A DNA stretch of 64,000 nucleotides from Sphingopyxis sp. GW247-27LB (GTDB lineage: Bacteria > Pseudomonadota > Alphaproteobacteria > Sphingomonadales > Sphingomonadaceae), in assembly GCF_002277025.1 (NCBI RefSeq), contig NZ_NIWD01000008.1:720333-784332 (forward strand), read 5' to 3'. The position numbers and the translations under genes are program-made. This document shows positions 56,648-64,000 of the stretch, in pieces (within the stretch, counting starts at the first letter, position 1; every line of letters begins with the position of its first letter). The notes beneath the pieces are model-generated. The model ran no database searches, was not told the DNA's origin, and saw only the letters and a program-made list of their open reading frames with translations.

Positions 56648-58453
56648 ATGAAGCTCGAAAACCCGCATCTCGACCATTTTCCAAGCCTGGTCGCGATGTT
56701 CTTCGACCGCGCGGCGCGCGGCGGCGAGGACCCGTTCCTGTGGCGCAAGGCCGACCGCGCATGGCAACCGCTGAGCTGGCGGCAGGTCGCCCATCAGGTC
56801 GCGGCGCTCGCGCATAATCTGCGCGAACTGGGCCTGAAAGAGGGCGACCGGGTGGTGCTGGTCAGCGAGAACCGCCCCGAATTCTGCATCGCCGACCTCG
56901 GCATCATGGCCGCGGGCTGCATCACCGTGCCGACCTACACGACCAACACCGAGCGCGATCACCAGCATATATTGGGCAACAGCGGCGCCAGCGCGGTGAT
57001 CGTGTCGACCGCCAAGCTCGCGCGGGCGTTGATGCCCGCGGTGATGCGATCGAACGCCAATATCGTCATCAGCATGGAATCCTTGCGCGTCGGCCAGCAG
57101 GGCGATGTCCAGGTCCATGATTGGGAACCGCTGGTGACCGGCGGCGAGGCGCATCTGGAGGACGCGAAGGCGCGCGGGCTCGCGATGAAGCGCGAAGACC
57201 TCGCCTGCCTCATCTACACCAGCGGCACCGGCGGCGCCCCGCGCGGGGTGATGCAGCACCATGGCGCGATCCTGCACAATGGCGCGGGCGCGGCCGAGAT
57301 ATTGGTCAACGACTTCGGCATCGGCGAGGAGGAGGTGTTCCTATCCTTCCTGCCGCTCAGCCACGCCTATGAGCATTCGGGCGGGCAGTTCCTGCCGATT
57401 ATGGTCGGCGCGCAAATCTATTACAGCGAGGGGCTCGAAAAGCTCGTCTCCAACATCGAGGAGACGAAGCCGACGATCATGGTGGTCGTGCCGCGCCTGT
57501 TCGAGGTCATTCGCGCGCGGATGATCAAGTCGGTCGAAAAGCAGGGCAAGCTCGCGAACTGGATGCTGAACCAGGCGCTGCGCGTCGGCGAAAAGGATTA
57601 TGAGCGCCGCATGGGCGTCCTCGACCGCCCGGTCGACCTCATCCTCAACAAGCTGTTCCGGCCCAAGATCCAGCAGCGCTTCGGCGGCCGGATGAAGGCG
57701 CTGGTGTCGGGCGGCGCGCCGCTCAATCCCGAAATCGGCGTCTTCTTCCACTCGATCGGCCTCACGCTGCTGCAGGGCTACGGCCAGACCGAGGCGGGGC
57801 CGGTGATCAGTTGCAACCGTCCATCGGCAGGGCTCAAGATGGACACCGTCGGCCCGCCGCTGATGAACACCGAGGTGCGGATCGCCGACGACGGCGAAAT
57901 CTGCGTGCGCGGCGAACTCGTCATGCACGGCTATTGGCGCAACGAGGCGGAGACGCAGCGCGTGCTGGTCGACGGTTGGCTCCACACCGGCGACATCGGC
58001 CATATCGACCCTCAAGGCCGCATCGTCATCACCGACCGCAAGAAGGACCTGATCGTCAACGACAAGGGCGACAATGTCTCGCCGCAGCGGGTCGAGGGGA
58101 TGCTGACGCTCCAGCCCGAAATCCTCCAGGCGATGGTCTATGGCGACAAGCGCCCGCACCTCGTCGGCCTGCTCGTCCCCGACCCCGAATGGGCGGCCGA
58201 ATGGGCCGAGGCCGAGGGTCTGCCCAAGGAACTGGGGCTACTGCGCGAGCATGAGAAGTTCCGCGCCGCGGTGCGCGCCGCGGTCGACCGGGTGAACGAC
58301 CAGCTTTCGGTGATCGAGAAAGTGCGCAAGTTCGACTTCGCCGACGAACCCTTCACGATCGAGAATGAGCAGATGACGCCCTCGATGAAGATCCGCCGCC
58401 ATGTGCTGAAGGAAGTCTACGCCGACAAGATCGCGGCGCTGTATCGGGGATAA
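56648..58453 (+). CDS. AMP-dependent long-chain acyl-CoA synthetase
   Basis: 601 residues. Adenylation motifs: CLIYTSGTGGAPRGVMQH (P-loop; the usual TTG-xPKG is GGAPRG here), GYGQTEAGPVISCNRP, and TGDIGHIDPQGRIVITDRKK with the hinge and KDLIVNDKGDNVSPQRVEG. The layout (large N-domain with YYSEGLEKLVSNIEETKPTI) is that of FadD15/bubblegum-type long-chain ligases. It activates fatty acids for beta-oxidation or lipid synthesis. GAGAAGAGG precedes ATG 56648. Confidence 0.93.
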   Translation: MKLENPHLDHFPSLVAMFFDRAARGGEDPFLWRKADRAWQPLSWRQVAHQVAALAHNLRELGLKEGDRVVLVSENRPEFCIADLGIMAAGCITVPTYTTNTERDHQHILGNSGASAVIVSTAKLARALMPAVMRSNANIVISMESLRVGQQGDVQVHDWEPLVTGGEAHLEDAKARGLAMKREDLACLIYTSGTGGAPRGVMQHHGAILHNGAGAAEILVNDFGIGEEEVFLSFLPLSHAYEHSGGQFLPIMVGAQIYYSEGLEKLVSNIEETKPTIMVVVPRLFEVIRARMIKSVEKQGKLANWMLNQALRVGEKDYERRMGVLDRPVDLILNKLFRPKIQQRFGGRMKALVSGGAPLNPEIGVFFHSIGLTLLQGYGQTEAGPVISCNRPSAGLKMDTVGPPLMNTEVRIADDGEICVRGELVMHGYWRNEAETQRVLVDGWLHTGDIGHIDPQGRIVITDRKKDLIVNDKGDNVSPQRVEGMLTLQPEILQAMVYGDKRPHLVGLLVPDPEWAAEWAEAEGLPKELGLLREHEKFRAAVRAAVDRVNDQLSVIEKVRKFDFADEPFTIENEQMTPSMKIRRHVLKEVYADKIAALYRG

Positions 58454-58454
58454 C

Positions 58455-58480
58455 GGGCCCCTCCTCTGAAGAGGAGAGGG
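58455..58480. repeat. Palindrome after the acyl-CoA synthetase gene
   Basis: CTCCTCTGAAGAGGAG within GGGCCC...GAGGG, close to the CCCTC/GAGGG repeat class. It could act as a bidirectional transcript end; no U-tract. Confidence 0.55.
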
Positions 58481-58561
58481 TGGACTTGCGTCAATTGACA
58501 GGCGGGTTGCGACCCGAAGAGCTCGGCGCAAACCGGACCCGCCTGCCGCTGAGCCGATGGC

Positions 58562-59011
58562 TCAGCCAGCGTCCCCCGCCGGTTTGCGATAGGGGACGAA
58601 GTCGCCGAAGACGCAGGTCGGACCGCGGATGCCGCTCGACCGGTCGACCAGGTGGAAGAAATCGCCGTTGCAGATCTGCGATCCGAACTGCTTGATGACC
58701 ATGATGTCGCTGTCGCGCGCCAGCCCCGGGCAACTGCCCTTGAGGTCGTTGCGATAAACGAGATTGCTGCCCGAACGGTAGAGCAGGATAGAGTCCGATA
58801 CGCGCATCGCGTCGTCGGTGCGGAAGCTGGGGAGGCATTTCTCGGGCGCCCCGGCCACCTTGCCGGCGAGCTGCTTGTCGAGCGTTTCGGCCTGTTTCGG
58901 CGTCAGCGCCTCGGCGCCCGCCTCGGCACTGCCGGCGGGCGCGCAGCTTGCGACGATCGGGGCGGTCGCCGTCATCAGCGCGGCGGCGCAGAGGAGATTC
59001 CATTGGGCCAT
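58562..59011 (-). CDS. Secreted cysteine-containing protein, DUF6491-like
   Basis: 149 residues from ATG 59011 with a signal sequence ending near APIVASCAPA (either a lipobox-like C or Sec cleavage). The mature part has conserved-looking features (LLYRSGSNLVYRNDLKGSCP; GSQICNGDFFHLVDR; TCVFGDFVPYRKP). The pattern of repeated Cys and the NDLKGSCPGL block resembles DUF6491 proteins. Function unknown. Confidence 0.75.
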   Translation of the reverse strand: MAQWNLLCAAALMTATAPIVASCAPAGSAEAGAEALTPKQAETLDKQLAGKVAGAPEKCLPSFRTDDAMRVSDSILLYRSGSNLVYRNDLKGSCPGLARDSDIMVIKQFGSQICNGDFFHLVDRSSGIRGPTCVFGDFVPYRKPAGDAG

Positions 59012-59083
59012 GATCAAACTCCTTGCAACATAAGGGGCGATAAACGCTTCAACGTGAACGCTTCCTGAAACCGGCGACGGCCG

Positions 59084-59812
59084 TCACGCGGCATCCTTGA
59101 GCGTGCGGATGCGGCCGAGTTCGGCGGCGCTCGGCGCGCGCAGGAAGGGGTTGGTCGCGCGCTCGGCGCCGATCGTGGTGGGGACGGTCGCCTCGCCCGC
59201 CGCGCGCGCCGCCTCGACTTCGGCGAGCCTGGCCGCGAGCGCGTCGTTCCCGGGCTCGACCGTCACCGCGAAGCGCGCGTTCGACAGCGTATATTCGTGC
59301 GCGCAATAGACGCGCGTCGCATCGTCGAGCGTGCCGAGCCGCTGCATGTTGGCGAACATCTGGTCCGCCGTCCCTTCGAACAGCCGGCCGCAGCCCATCG
59401 CGAATAGCGTGTCGCCGACGAAGATCGCGCCGTCCCCGGCGAAATGATAGGCGATGTGCCCCGCGGTGTGCGCGGGCACGTCCCAGACATCGGCGACATG
59501 CGCGCCGAGCCGGACCTGGTCGCCGCCCTTCACCAGCCGGTCGGCGGTGGGGATGCGCTCGCGCTCGGCGGCGGGGGCGATGATCTCGCAGCCGGTCTTC
59601 GCCTTGATGTCGGCGTTGCCGCCGGTGTGGTCGGGATGCCAGTGGGTGTTCCAGATCGCGGTGATCGGCCAGCCGCGCGCGTCGGCCTCGGCGAGCACCG
59701 GGTCGGCGACCGCGGGGTCGACCACCATCGTCTCGAAGCTCTCGGGATCGTGGACCAGCCAGACATAATTGTCGTTGAGGACGGGGATACGGACGATATC
59801 GAGCTGTGCCAC
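59084..59812 (-). CDS. gloB: Hydroxyacylglutathione hydrolase (glyoxalase II)
   Basis: 242 residues from GTG 59812, with AGGAGG upstream; this start gives MAQLDIVRIPVLNDNYVW, as in the family. Binuclear metal site: THWHPDHTGG, then PAHTAGHIAYHF and DTLFAMGCGRLFEG. It hydrolyses S-lactoylglutathione to D-lactate. The upstream gloA (68 bp away) supplies its substrate. Length normal. Confidence 0.95.
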   Translation of the reverse strand: MAQLDIVRIPVLNDNYVWLVHDPESFETMVVDPAVADPVLAEADARGWPITAIWNTHWHPDHTGGNADIKAKTGCEIIAPAAERERIPTADRLVKGGDQVRLGAHVADVWDVPAHTAGHIAYHFAGDGAIFVGDTLFAMGCGRLFEGTADQMFANMQRLGTLDDATRVYCAHEYTLSNARFAVTVEPGNDALAARLAEVEAARAAGEATVPTTIGAERATNPFLRAPSAAELGRIRTLKDAA

Positions 59813-59879
59813 GATTGCCTCCTTTCGCTCCGGCCTTTCGCTTCCTTGACGGAACGGGTTGGCGCGAGCCTTGGTGTTC

Positions 59880-60317
59880 CTACCAGCTTCCCGTATTGGG
59901 CATCGAGGCCCAAGGTTCGGCGGGTTCGAGATGACCATCCTGCAGCAGCTCGACCGAAATGCCGTCGGGCGAGCGCACGAAGGCCATGTGGCCGTCGCGC
60001 GGCGGGCGGTTGATCGTCACCCCCGCGTCCATCAGCCGCTGGCAGGTCGCATAGATGTCGTCGACGCGATAGGCGAGATGGCCGAAGTTGCGCCCGCCGC
60101 CATAGCTCTCCGCCGCGCTGCCGTCCTCGGGGGGCCAATTATAGGTCAGCTCGACCTCGGCGACGTCCTTCTGCCCCGGCGCGGCGAGGAAGATCAGCGT
60201 GAAGCGCCCCGCCTCATTGTCGAAACGGCGAACCTCCTCGAGCCCGATCAGCTTGAAGAAGGCGACGGTGGCGTCGGGATCCGTCACGCGGATCATCGTG
60301 TGGAGATATTGGGTCAT
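59880..60317 (-). CDS. gloA: Lactoylglutathione lyase (glyoxalase I)
   Basis: 145 residues, VOC fold. Metal ligands: QYLHTMIRVTDPDATVAFFK (His), the Glu in VAEVELTYNW, FGHLAYRVDD (His) and the C-terminal SPDGISVELLQ (Glu). It isomerises the hemithioacetal of methylglyoxal and glutathione to S-lactoylglutathione. It is followed by gloB on the same strand; the thioesterase is nine bases upstream. Confidence 0.93.
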   Translation of the reverse strand: MTQYLHTMIRVTDPDATVAFFKLIGLEEVRRFDNEAGRFTLIFLAAPGQKDVAEVELTYNWPPEDGSAAESYGGGRNFGHLAYRVDDIYATCQRLMDAGVTINRPPRDGHMAFVRSPDGISVELLQDGHLEPAEPWASMPNTGSW

Positions 60318-60325
60318 GCCCCTAT

Positions 60326-60763
60326 CTAGGCACGAAGCGGCCGTCCTTCAAACGCTTCGAACATGGATAGCAATTCATCGGGCACCGGCGCCGGCGCGCC
60401 GCGTGCTTCGGCGACGTGGACGCTGACCTCGAGCCCCGTCGCGCGCAGGTCGTCGCGCCCCGCGCCGTGCAGTTCGAACAGGAAGGTCATCGAGCTGCGC
60501 CCGACACGCGAGCAGCGCACGCAGATGTCGATCTGCTCGTCGAGAAGGATCGGCGCCTTATAGTCGACCTCCGCTCGCGCGACGTGGAATTCGGGGCTGT
60601 CGTGATGCGGCCAGCGGTCGTAGACGCCCGCCGCGCGCCAATATTCGGTGATGCCGATGTCGAAATATTCGAGGTAGCGGCTGTTGAACACCACCGCCTG
60701 CGCGTCGATCTCGGCGTAGCGCACGCGCTTGGTGAGGTGGAAGCGGAAGTCGCTGCGGGCCAT
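60326..60763 (-). CDS. YbgC-like acyl-CoA thioesterase (hotdog fold)
   Basis: 145 residues. The 4HBT catalytic Asp lies in RYAEIDAQAVVFNSRYLEYF, followed by ITEYWRAAG. The remaining strands (VARAEVDYKAPILLDEQI; SMTFLFELHG) complete a single hotdog domain. It hydrolyses acyl- or hydroxybenzoyl-CoA thioesters; the substrate is unknown. Confidence 0.9.
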   Translation of the reverse strand: MARSDFRFHLTKRVRYAEIDAQAVVFNSRYLEYFDIGITEYWRAAGVYDRWPHHDSPEFHVARAEVDYKAPILLDEQIDICVRCSRVGRSSMTFLFELHGAGRDDLRATGLEVSVHVAEARGAPAPVPDELLSMFEAFEGRPLRA

Positions 60764-60810
60764 GGGTCTCTTTCAGGGGTTGGTCGCGAGGCGCGCGAGG
60801 GTTGTCGGTT

Positions 60811-60858
60811 TGTCGCGATACGCGCGACGATTCTTAGCTTGTCGCGATACGCGCGACG
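60811..60858. repeat. Direct 19-bp duplication at the hydrolase 3' end
   Basis: TGTCGCGATACGCGCGACG occurs at 60811-60829 and 60840-60858. The right copy encodes the last residues (VARIATS) of the hydrolase; the left copy is past its stop. It looks like a local duplication that added extra 3' sequence. Confidence 0.75.
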
Positions 60859-61595
60859 GTATCGATCAGAAGCGCGATATCGCCGTCGCGCGACAGGCGG
60901 TGGTCGCCGCCCTTGACCAGCGTGACCTGGACGTCCTCGCTCGCGAGCGCGGCGGAGAGGCGGAGGCTGATCTCGGGCGGGACGTCGCCATCCTCCTGCC
61001 CGTGGAGCAGGCGGACGGGGCAGGCGAGGGGGATTTCGGCGTCCAGCAGCCGGTTCGCCTCGCCCGACTGCCAGAAGGCGCGGGTCGTGACATAGGGCTG
61101 ATCGCCATAGGGCGTGTCCTCGACCAGCGCGCCTTCGGCGAGGATGATCGCCTTTTCCTCCGGGGTGAAGCCCCAGTCGGTGAAATCGGGAGCGGGGGCG
61201 ATGCCGACGAGCGCGGCAACCCGCGCGGGGCCGTCGCGCTGGACGAGCAGCAAGGCCGCGAGCAGCATCAGCCAGCCGCCCATCGACGATCCGACGAGCA
61301 GCACCGGGCCGTCGACCTTCGCGTCGATCAGGTCGAGGACGTCGCCGCGCCAGTCGAGCAGCGTTTGCTCCGAAAACAATCCGTCCGACGACCCGCAACC
61401 GGCATAATCGAGCAGCAGGCAGCCATGTCCCTCCGCCGCCGCCCAGGCGAAGAGCGCGGTCGCCTTGCCGCCTTCCATGTCGGACATGTAGCCGGGGAGG
61501 AAGACGATCGTCGGCCCGGCGCCCTCGACATGGCGATAGGCGAGGCGCGGCCGGCCGGGCCGGTCGAGATAGGCGGGCGGGGAAAGCTCGGCCAC
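60834..61595 (-). CDS. Alpha/beta hydrolase
   Basis: About 253 residues from GTG 61595 (MAELSPPAYLDRPGRPRLAY); longer versions overlap the DUF6356 gene in another frame. Nucleophile elbow VGSSMGGWLMLL, oxyanion FLPGYMSDMEGGK, C-terminal His in GGDHRLSRDGD. It belongs to the palmitoyl-thioesterase (ABHD10-like) branch of serine hydrolases. The gene follows DUF6356 on the minus strand. Confidence 0.87.
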   Translation of the reverse strand: MAELSPPAYLDRPGRPRLAYRHVEGAGPTIVFLPGYMSDMEGGKATALFAWAAAEGHGCLLLDYAGCGSSDGLFSEQTLLDWRGDVLDLIDAKVDGPVLLVGSSMGGWLMLLAALLLVQRDGPARVAALVGIAPAPDFTDWGFTPEEKAIILAEGALVEDTPYGDQPYVTTRAFWQSGEANRLLDAEIPLACPVRLLHGQEDGDVPPEISLRLSAALASEDVQVTLVKGGDHRLSRDGDIALLIDTVARIATS

Positions 61596-61603
61596 GGACG
61601 CGG

Positions 61604-61858
61604 TCAGATGACCCAGTCGACCGTCTGCATCTGCATCACCGCCTGCCCCTTGGCGCGGCGCTGTTCGACCATGATGCGATTGAGGCGCTGGATCGTGTCG
61701 CTGCCGGTGGTGATGCACCAGCCGGGGACGAGCGCGTGGACCAGCGCGCAGAGCCCGCCCCAGATCATCGTCACGCCGAAGCGCGATGCGACACCGAAAT
61801 GTTCGATGTAATTTTCGTCGACGCTCTTCGGATGATCGACGAACAGGCGCTTGAACAT
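61604..61858 (-). CDS. DUF6356 family protein
   Basis: 84 residues from ATG 61858 with AAAGGAG upstream. It matches the small DUF6356 family of Sphingomonadales: FKRLFVDHPKSVDENYIEHF, a hydrophobic segment GVTMIWGGLCALVHALVPGW, then LNRIMVEQRRAK. Function unknown. It lies nine bases before the hydrolase GTG and is likely cotranscribed. Confidence 0.82.
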   Translation of the reverse strand: MFKRLFVDHPKSVDENYIEHFGVASRFGVTMIWGGLCALVHALVPGWCITTGSDTIQRLNRIMVEQRRAKGQAVMQMQTVDWVI

Positions 61859-61927
61859 GGGGGGCTCCTTTCCGGCTCGCTGCTCCCCTAGCGGGGGTGG
61901 GCGATTCCGGCAAGGCGGACCAAATAT

Positions 61928-62031
61928 CGTCATTGCGACCCCGGCGAAAGCCGGGGGAAGCAATCCCCAGCTCTCGTTCCCTGATGGCGATGGCTGGAGA
62001 TTGCTTCGTCGCTACGCTCCTCGCAATGACG
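61928..62031. repeat. REP-like element with CGTCATTGCGA termini
   Basis: Left CGTCATTGCGACCCCGGCGA, right CTCCTCGCAATGACGG (inverted), and inner GAAGCAATCCCCAGC/GGCTGGAGATTGCTTC arms. Third copy of the element at 28770 and 50055. Confidence 0.88.
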
Positions 62032-62039
62032 GTCGAGTT

Positions 62040-62984
62040 TTACTTCTCCGCCAGGAACGCATCGAGCGCCTTGGCGAACGCCTCCGGCTGGTCGAGCATG
62101 ATGAAGTGGCGGCTGCCGGGCACCATCTGCGCCTTGAACCTGGCGACGCCCGCATATTGCGGCTCGAACGCCGCCTTGGCGGCTTCGGCCGGCATCGCGC
62201 TGTCGTCCTGCGCATAGAGCAGGGTGACCGGCGCCGCGATCTGTCCCATCTCGCCGCGCAGGTCGGTGGTCATGTCGTCGTAGAAGAGCTGTGCGCTGAC
62301 CCGCGGGTCGGCGTCGCGCATCCAGCCTGCGACCGCGGTGCGGCCCGCGGGCGTGTTCGACATGCTGCCGACCATGCTCGCCGCGCCGGGGTCGGCGACC
62401 GGGCCCGCCGGCTTCGGCTTGCCAAATTGCGCGCGCATCGCGGCCGCCATCGCCTCGGCTCGCGGCTTCATCATCTCTGCCGTCGCGCCGGGGGCGAAGA
62501 TGGTGCCGATGAAGGGCACCGCGTCGACGACCATCAGCTTGCCGACCTCCTGCGGCGTGCGCGCCGCGATCATCAGCCCGGTCAGCCCGCCGAGCGAATG
62601 GCCGACGATCGCCGGAGCGGGGCGCCCCGCGTCGGTGATGCAATCGTCGATATAGTCGGCGATCTCCTGCATCATCGGTTCGAGCACCGGACCCGCGGCG
62701 TTGATCCCCGCGTCGCCGCCGCCGAAGCCGCGCACCTGCACCAGATGCAGGCGATATTTGCCTTTCAGCCGTTCGGCGGCCTGGTCCCACACCGCGCGCG
62801 GCGAGGACAGGCCGGGGATCAGCACGACATCGGGGCCTTCGCCCTCGACCTTCACCGTGATCCGCTTGCCCTCGACGAGCGGCGCGGCGCACGCGGCGTC
62901 GGGTTCGGCCGCCCGGGCTTGGGTGGCGACCAGATTGGCGACGAGCAGCGCAAAGAGCGCCATGATGGGAAGCAGTTTTCGCAT
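62040..62984 (-). CDS. Secreted alpha/beta hydrolase
   Basis: 314 residues with a signal peptide (LPIMALFALLVANLVATQARA). Ser nucleophile in AIVGHSLGGLTGLMIA, oxyanion VVLIPGLSSPRAVWDQAAER, catalytic His in VPGSRHFIMLDQPEAFAKAL. Periplasmic esterase or lipase type; substrate unknown. It is five bases downstream of the XRE regulator, so probably one transcript. Confidence 0.92.
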   Translation of the reverse strand: MRKLLPIMALFALLVANLVATQARAAEPDAACAAPLVEGKRITVKVEGEGPDVVLIPGLSSPRAVWDQAAERLKGKYRLHLVQVRGFGGGDAGINAAGPVLEPMMQEIADYIDDCITDAGRPAPAIVGHSLGGLTGLMIAARTPQEVGKLMVVDAVPFIGTIFAPGATAEMMKPRAEAMAAAMRAQFGKPKPAGPVADPGAASMVGSMSNTPAGRTAVAGWMRDADPRVSAQLFYDDMTTDLRGEMGQIAAPVTLLYAQDDSAMPAEAAKAAFEPQYAGVARFKAQMVPGSRHFIMLDQPEAFAKALDAFLAEK

Positions 62985-62988
62985 GGGT

Positions 62989-63180
62989 TCAGTCCTTCAG
63001 GAAAATATCTTCGATGGGGAGGCCGAACAGGTCGGCGATGCGGAAGGCGAGGGGGAGCGACGGGTCGTATTTCCCCGTCTCGATCGCGTTGACCGACTGG
63101 CGCGACACTTCGAGCCGCTCGGCGAGATCGCCCTGGCTCCAGTCGCGCTCGGCGCGCAGGACCTTGAGGCGATTTCTCAC
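62989..63180 (-). CDS. Small XRE-family HTH regulator
   Basis: 63 residues from GTG 63180, whose codon overlaps the membrane-protein stop (GTGA). Entire product is a Cro/CI-type helix-turn-helix: LKVLRAERDWSQGDLAERLE then SRQSVNAIETGKYDPSLPLA and GLPIEDIFLKD. Relatives often accompany a small membrane protein and autoregulate. Confidence 0.92.
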   Translation of the reverse strand: MRNRLKVLRAERDWSQGDLAERLEVSRQSVNAIETGKYDPSLPLAFRIADLFGLPIEDIFLKD

Positions 63181-63770
63181 GACCCGCGCACCCGGTGCCA
63201 GATCTGCGCGACGCCGAGCCCGATCGCCCAGACCGGCACGGCCATCCAGCTTTCGACGTGCGGCACGACCTTGAAGCTCTCGAGGAAACCCCACACGGTC
63301 GCCACGATCAGCAGCAGGCCGAGCCCGAACAGCGCATGGGTGACATAGCGCATCTTCAGATATTCGTCGGTCTCCTCGACCAGATAGCGATAGAATCCCC
63401 AGACGAAATAGACGATCGGCAACGCCGGGAGCACCGCGATCAGCCACAGCAGCGGCCCCTCGGGCTTCAGCCAGTCGTTGACCGAAATGGCGAAGAACAG
63501 CGCGGCGACATAGGAGAAGGACCAGATCAGCCCTCGGCGGTTGTAGCGCTTGAGCGCTGGCGAGGAGCAGCCGGCGAAGTTGCCGTCGCGCTCGGTCGAG
63601 CGGATCAAGGGAATCAGCAACAGCATCGGCGGCAGCATGACGATCATCGTCCAGATGCCGTCGAGACCGGCGAACCGCGCGCCGAACCCCGTTCCGAACA
63701 TCGCGACGACGAACGCCAGCCCCCAGAGCAGCGGCGCGTGATTGGCGACGGGCGCGTTATCCTGGGCCAT
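63177..63770 (-). CDS. Multi-pass membrane protein paired with XRE regulator
   Basis: 197 residues, about six transmembrane helices (for example LIWSFSYVAALFFAI; LLWLIAVLPALPIVYFVWGF). Function unknown. The last helix block contains YLVEETDEYLKMRYVTHALF. Translationally coupled to the XRE gene by a GTGA overlap and preceded by an AT-rich promoter region. Confidence 0.85.
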   Translation of the reverse strand: MAQDNAPVANHAPLLWGLAFVVAMFGTGFGARFAGLDGIWTMIVMLPPMLLLIPLIRSTERDGNFAGCSSPALKRYNRRGLIWSFSYVAALFFAISVNDWLKPEGPLLWLIAVLPALPIVYFVWGFYRYLVEETDEYLKMRYVTHALFGLGLLLIVATVWGFLESFKVVPHVESWMAVPVWAIGLGVAQIWHRVRGS

Positions 63771-63847
63771 CTCAGGCGCTCCGCGGACGCGGCAAGGGGT
63801 GGTGATTGGTGGTCATTGGTCAAGCTCCCTTGTTAATCAGTAAAGGA

Positions 63848-63888
63848 ACATTGACATTAGGGAGTGTGAAAGTCAAGCGACATTGACA
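63848..63888 (-). promoter_or_regulatory. Direct repeats in the membrane protein/XRE promoter
   Basis: ACATTGACA occurs at 63848-63856 and 63880-63888 (TGTCAATGT on the minus strand), spaced by 32 bases, about three helical turns. They lie in an AT-rich tract with TTGACT between. Likely binding sites for the XRE protein; by position only. Confidence 0.6.
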
Positions 63889-63943
63889 AATTGATTGGTG
63901 TGCTTGTCGGCCTGAGCCCGAAAACGAGCGATATTCGGGGAAT

Positions 63944-64000
63944 CTATCCGATCAGCCGGCTCGGCCAGCCGATCCGCACCAGCGTGTCGCCGGGGTCCGA
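63944..64000 (-). CDS. C-terminal end of a gene entering from the right edge
   Basis: The last 18 codons of a minus-strand frame run off the window and end in RIGWPSRLIG-stop at 63944. Too short to identify; absence of upstream sequence prevents any product call. Confidence 0.4.
   Translation of the reverse strand, partial: SDPGDTLVRIGWPSRLIG

Overview
The window looks like chromosomal core sequence of an alphaproteobacterium in the order Sphingomonadales, most likely a Sphingopyxis- or Sphingomonas-like organism. Evidence: high GC with strong G/C third-position bias, a DUF1013/TrcR cell-cycle regulator, CobS/CobT, a Zur-MerC pair, a class I fumarase, a DUF6356 protein, and dense GC-rich intergenic palindromes. 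The genus is inferred from gene content and style, not from a marker gene. I see no prophage, integrase, transposase, CRISPR array, rRNA or tRNA. Genes are tightly packed and many neighbours overlap by 4 bases (ATGA/GTGA).

Layout. 1-6.5 kb: partial lipoprotein, argG, a glycine-rich membrane-anchored protein, threonine aldolase, DMT exporter and murA. 6.6-10.4 kb (minus): ABC-F ATPase, CorA, GNAT and a secreted DUF1579-like protein. 10.5-14 kb: trcR with a hairpin leader, an MBL hydrolase and a DUF481 outer-membrane protein. 14-17.1 kb (minus): VOC protein, class I fumarase and a merC-zur unit with a probable Zur operator. 17.4-22.1 kb (minus): cobS, lipoprotein hydrolase, cobT. 22-30.3 kb: J-domain protein divergent from BolA, DUF2200, pirin, hydrolase, LtrA, beta-lactamase-like serine hydrolase, PhzF and PdxH. 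30.5-35.4 kb: DnaJ-like protein, YihY, fabI, GNAT, a DUF559 cassette and aroC. 35.4-40 kb: three carboxylate/amino-acid carriers in a row. 41-43.2 kb: P450 and extensin-like protein.

43.4-49.8 kb is a complete minus-strand suf operon: Rrf2 regulator, sufB, DUF559, small ORF, sufC, sufD, sufS, sufT, IscA/SufA-type carrier. It has a recognisable promoter/operator and a strong terminator insulating it upstream. 50-54.7 kb: AraC regulator, DUF885 peptidase-like lipoprotein, pyrD, and a RelE/HTH toxin-antitoxin pair whose toxin is frameshifted. 54.9-64 kb: gamma-glutamyltransferase, acyl-CoA synthetase, glyoxalase II and I, a thioesterase, two alpha/beta hydrolases and a membrane protein/XRE regulator pair.

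The most interesting signal is a pair of DUF559 (Vsr-like fold) genes. Each is bracketed by inverted copies of a GC-rich palindromic repeat, each is wedged into a core operon (aroC, suf), and each is translationally coupled to its neighbours. Related repeats are scattered through the window and in places are read in frame as protein (SufS N-terminus, Rrf2 C-terminus, DUF559 tails). This suggests a repeat-plus-nuclease mobile cassette analogous to REP/RAYT. That function is inference.
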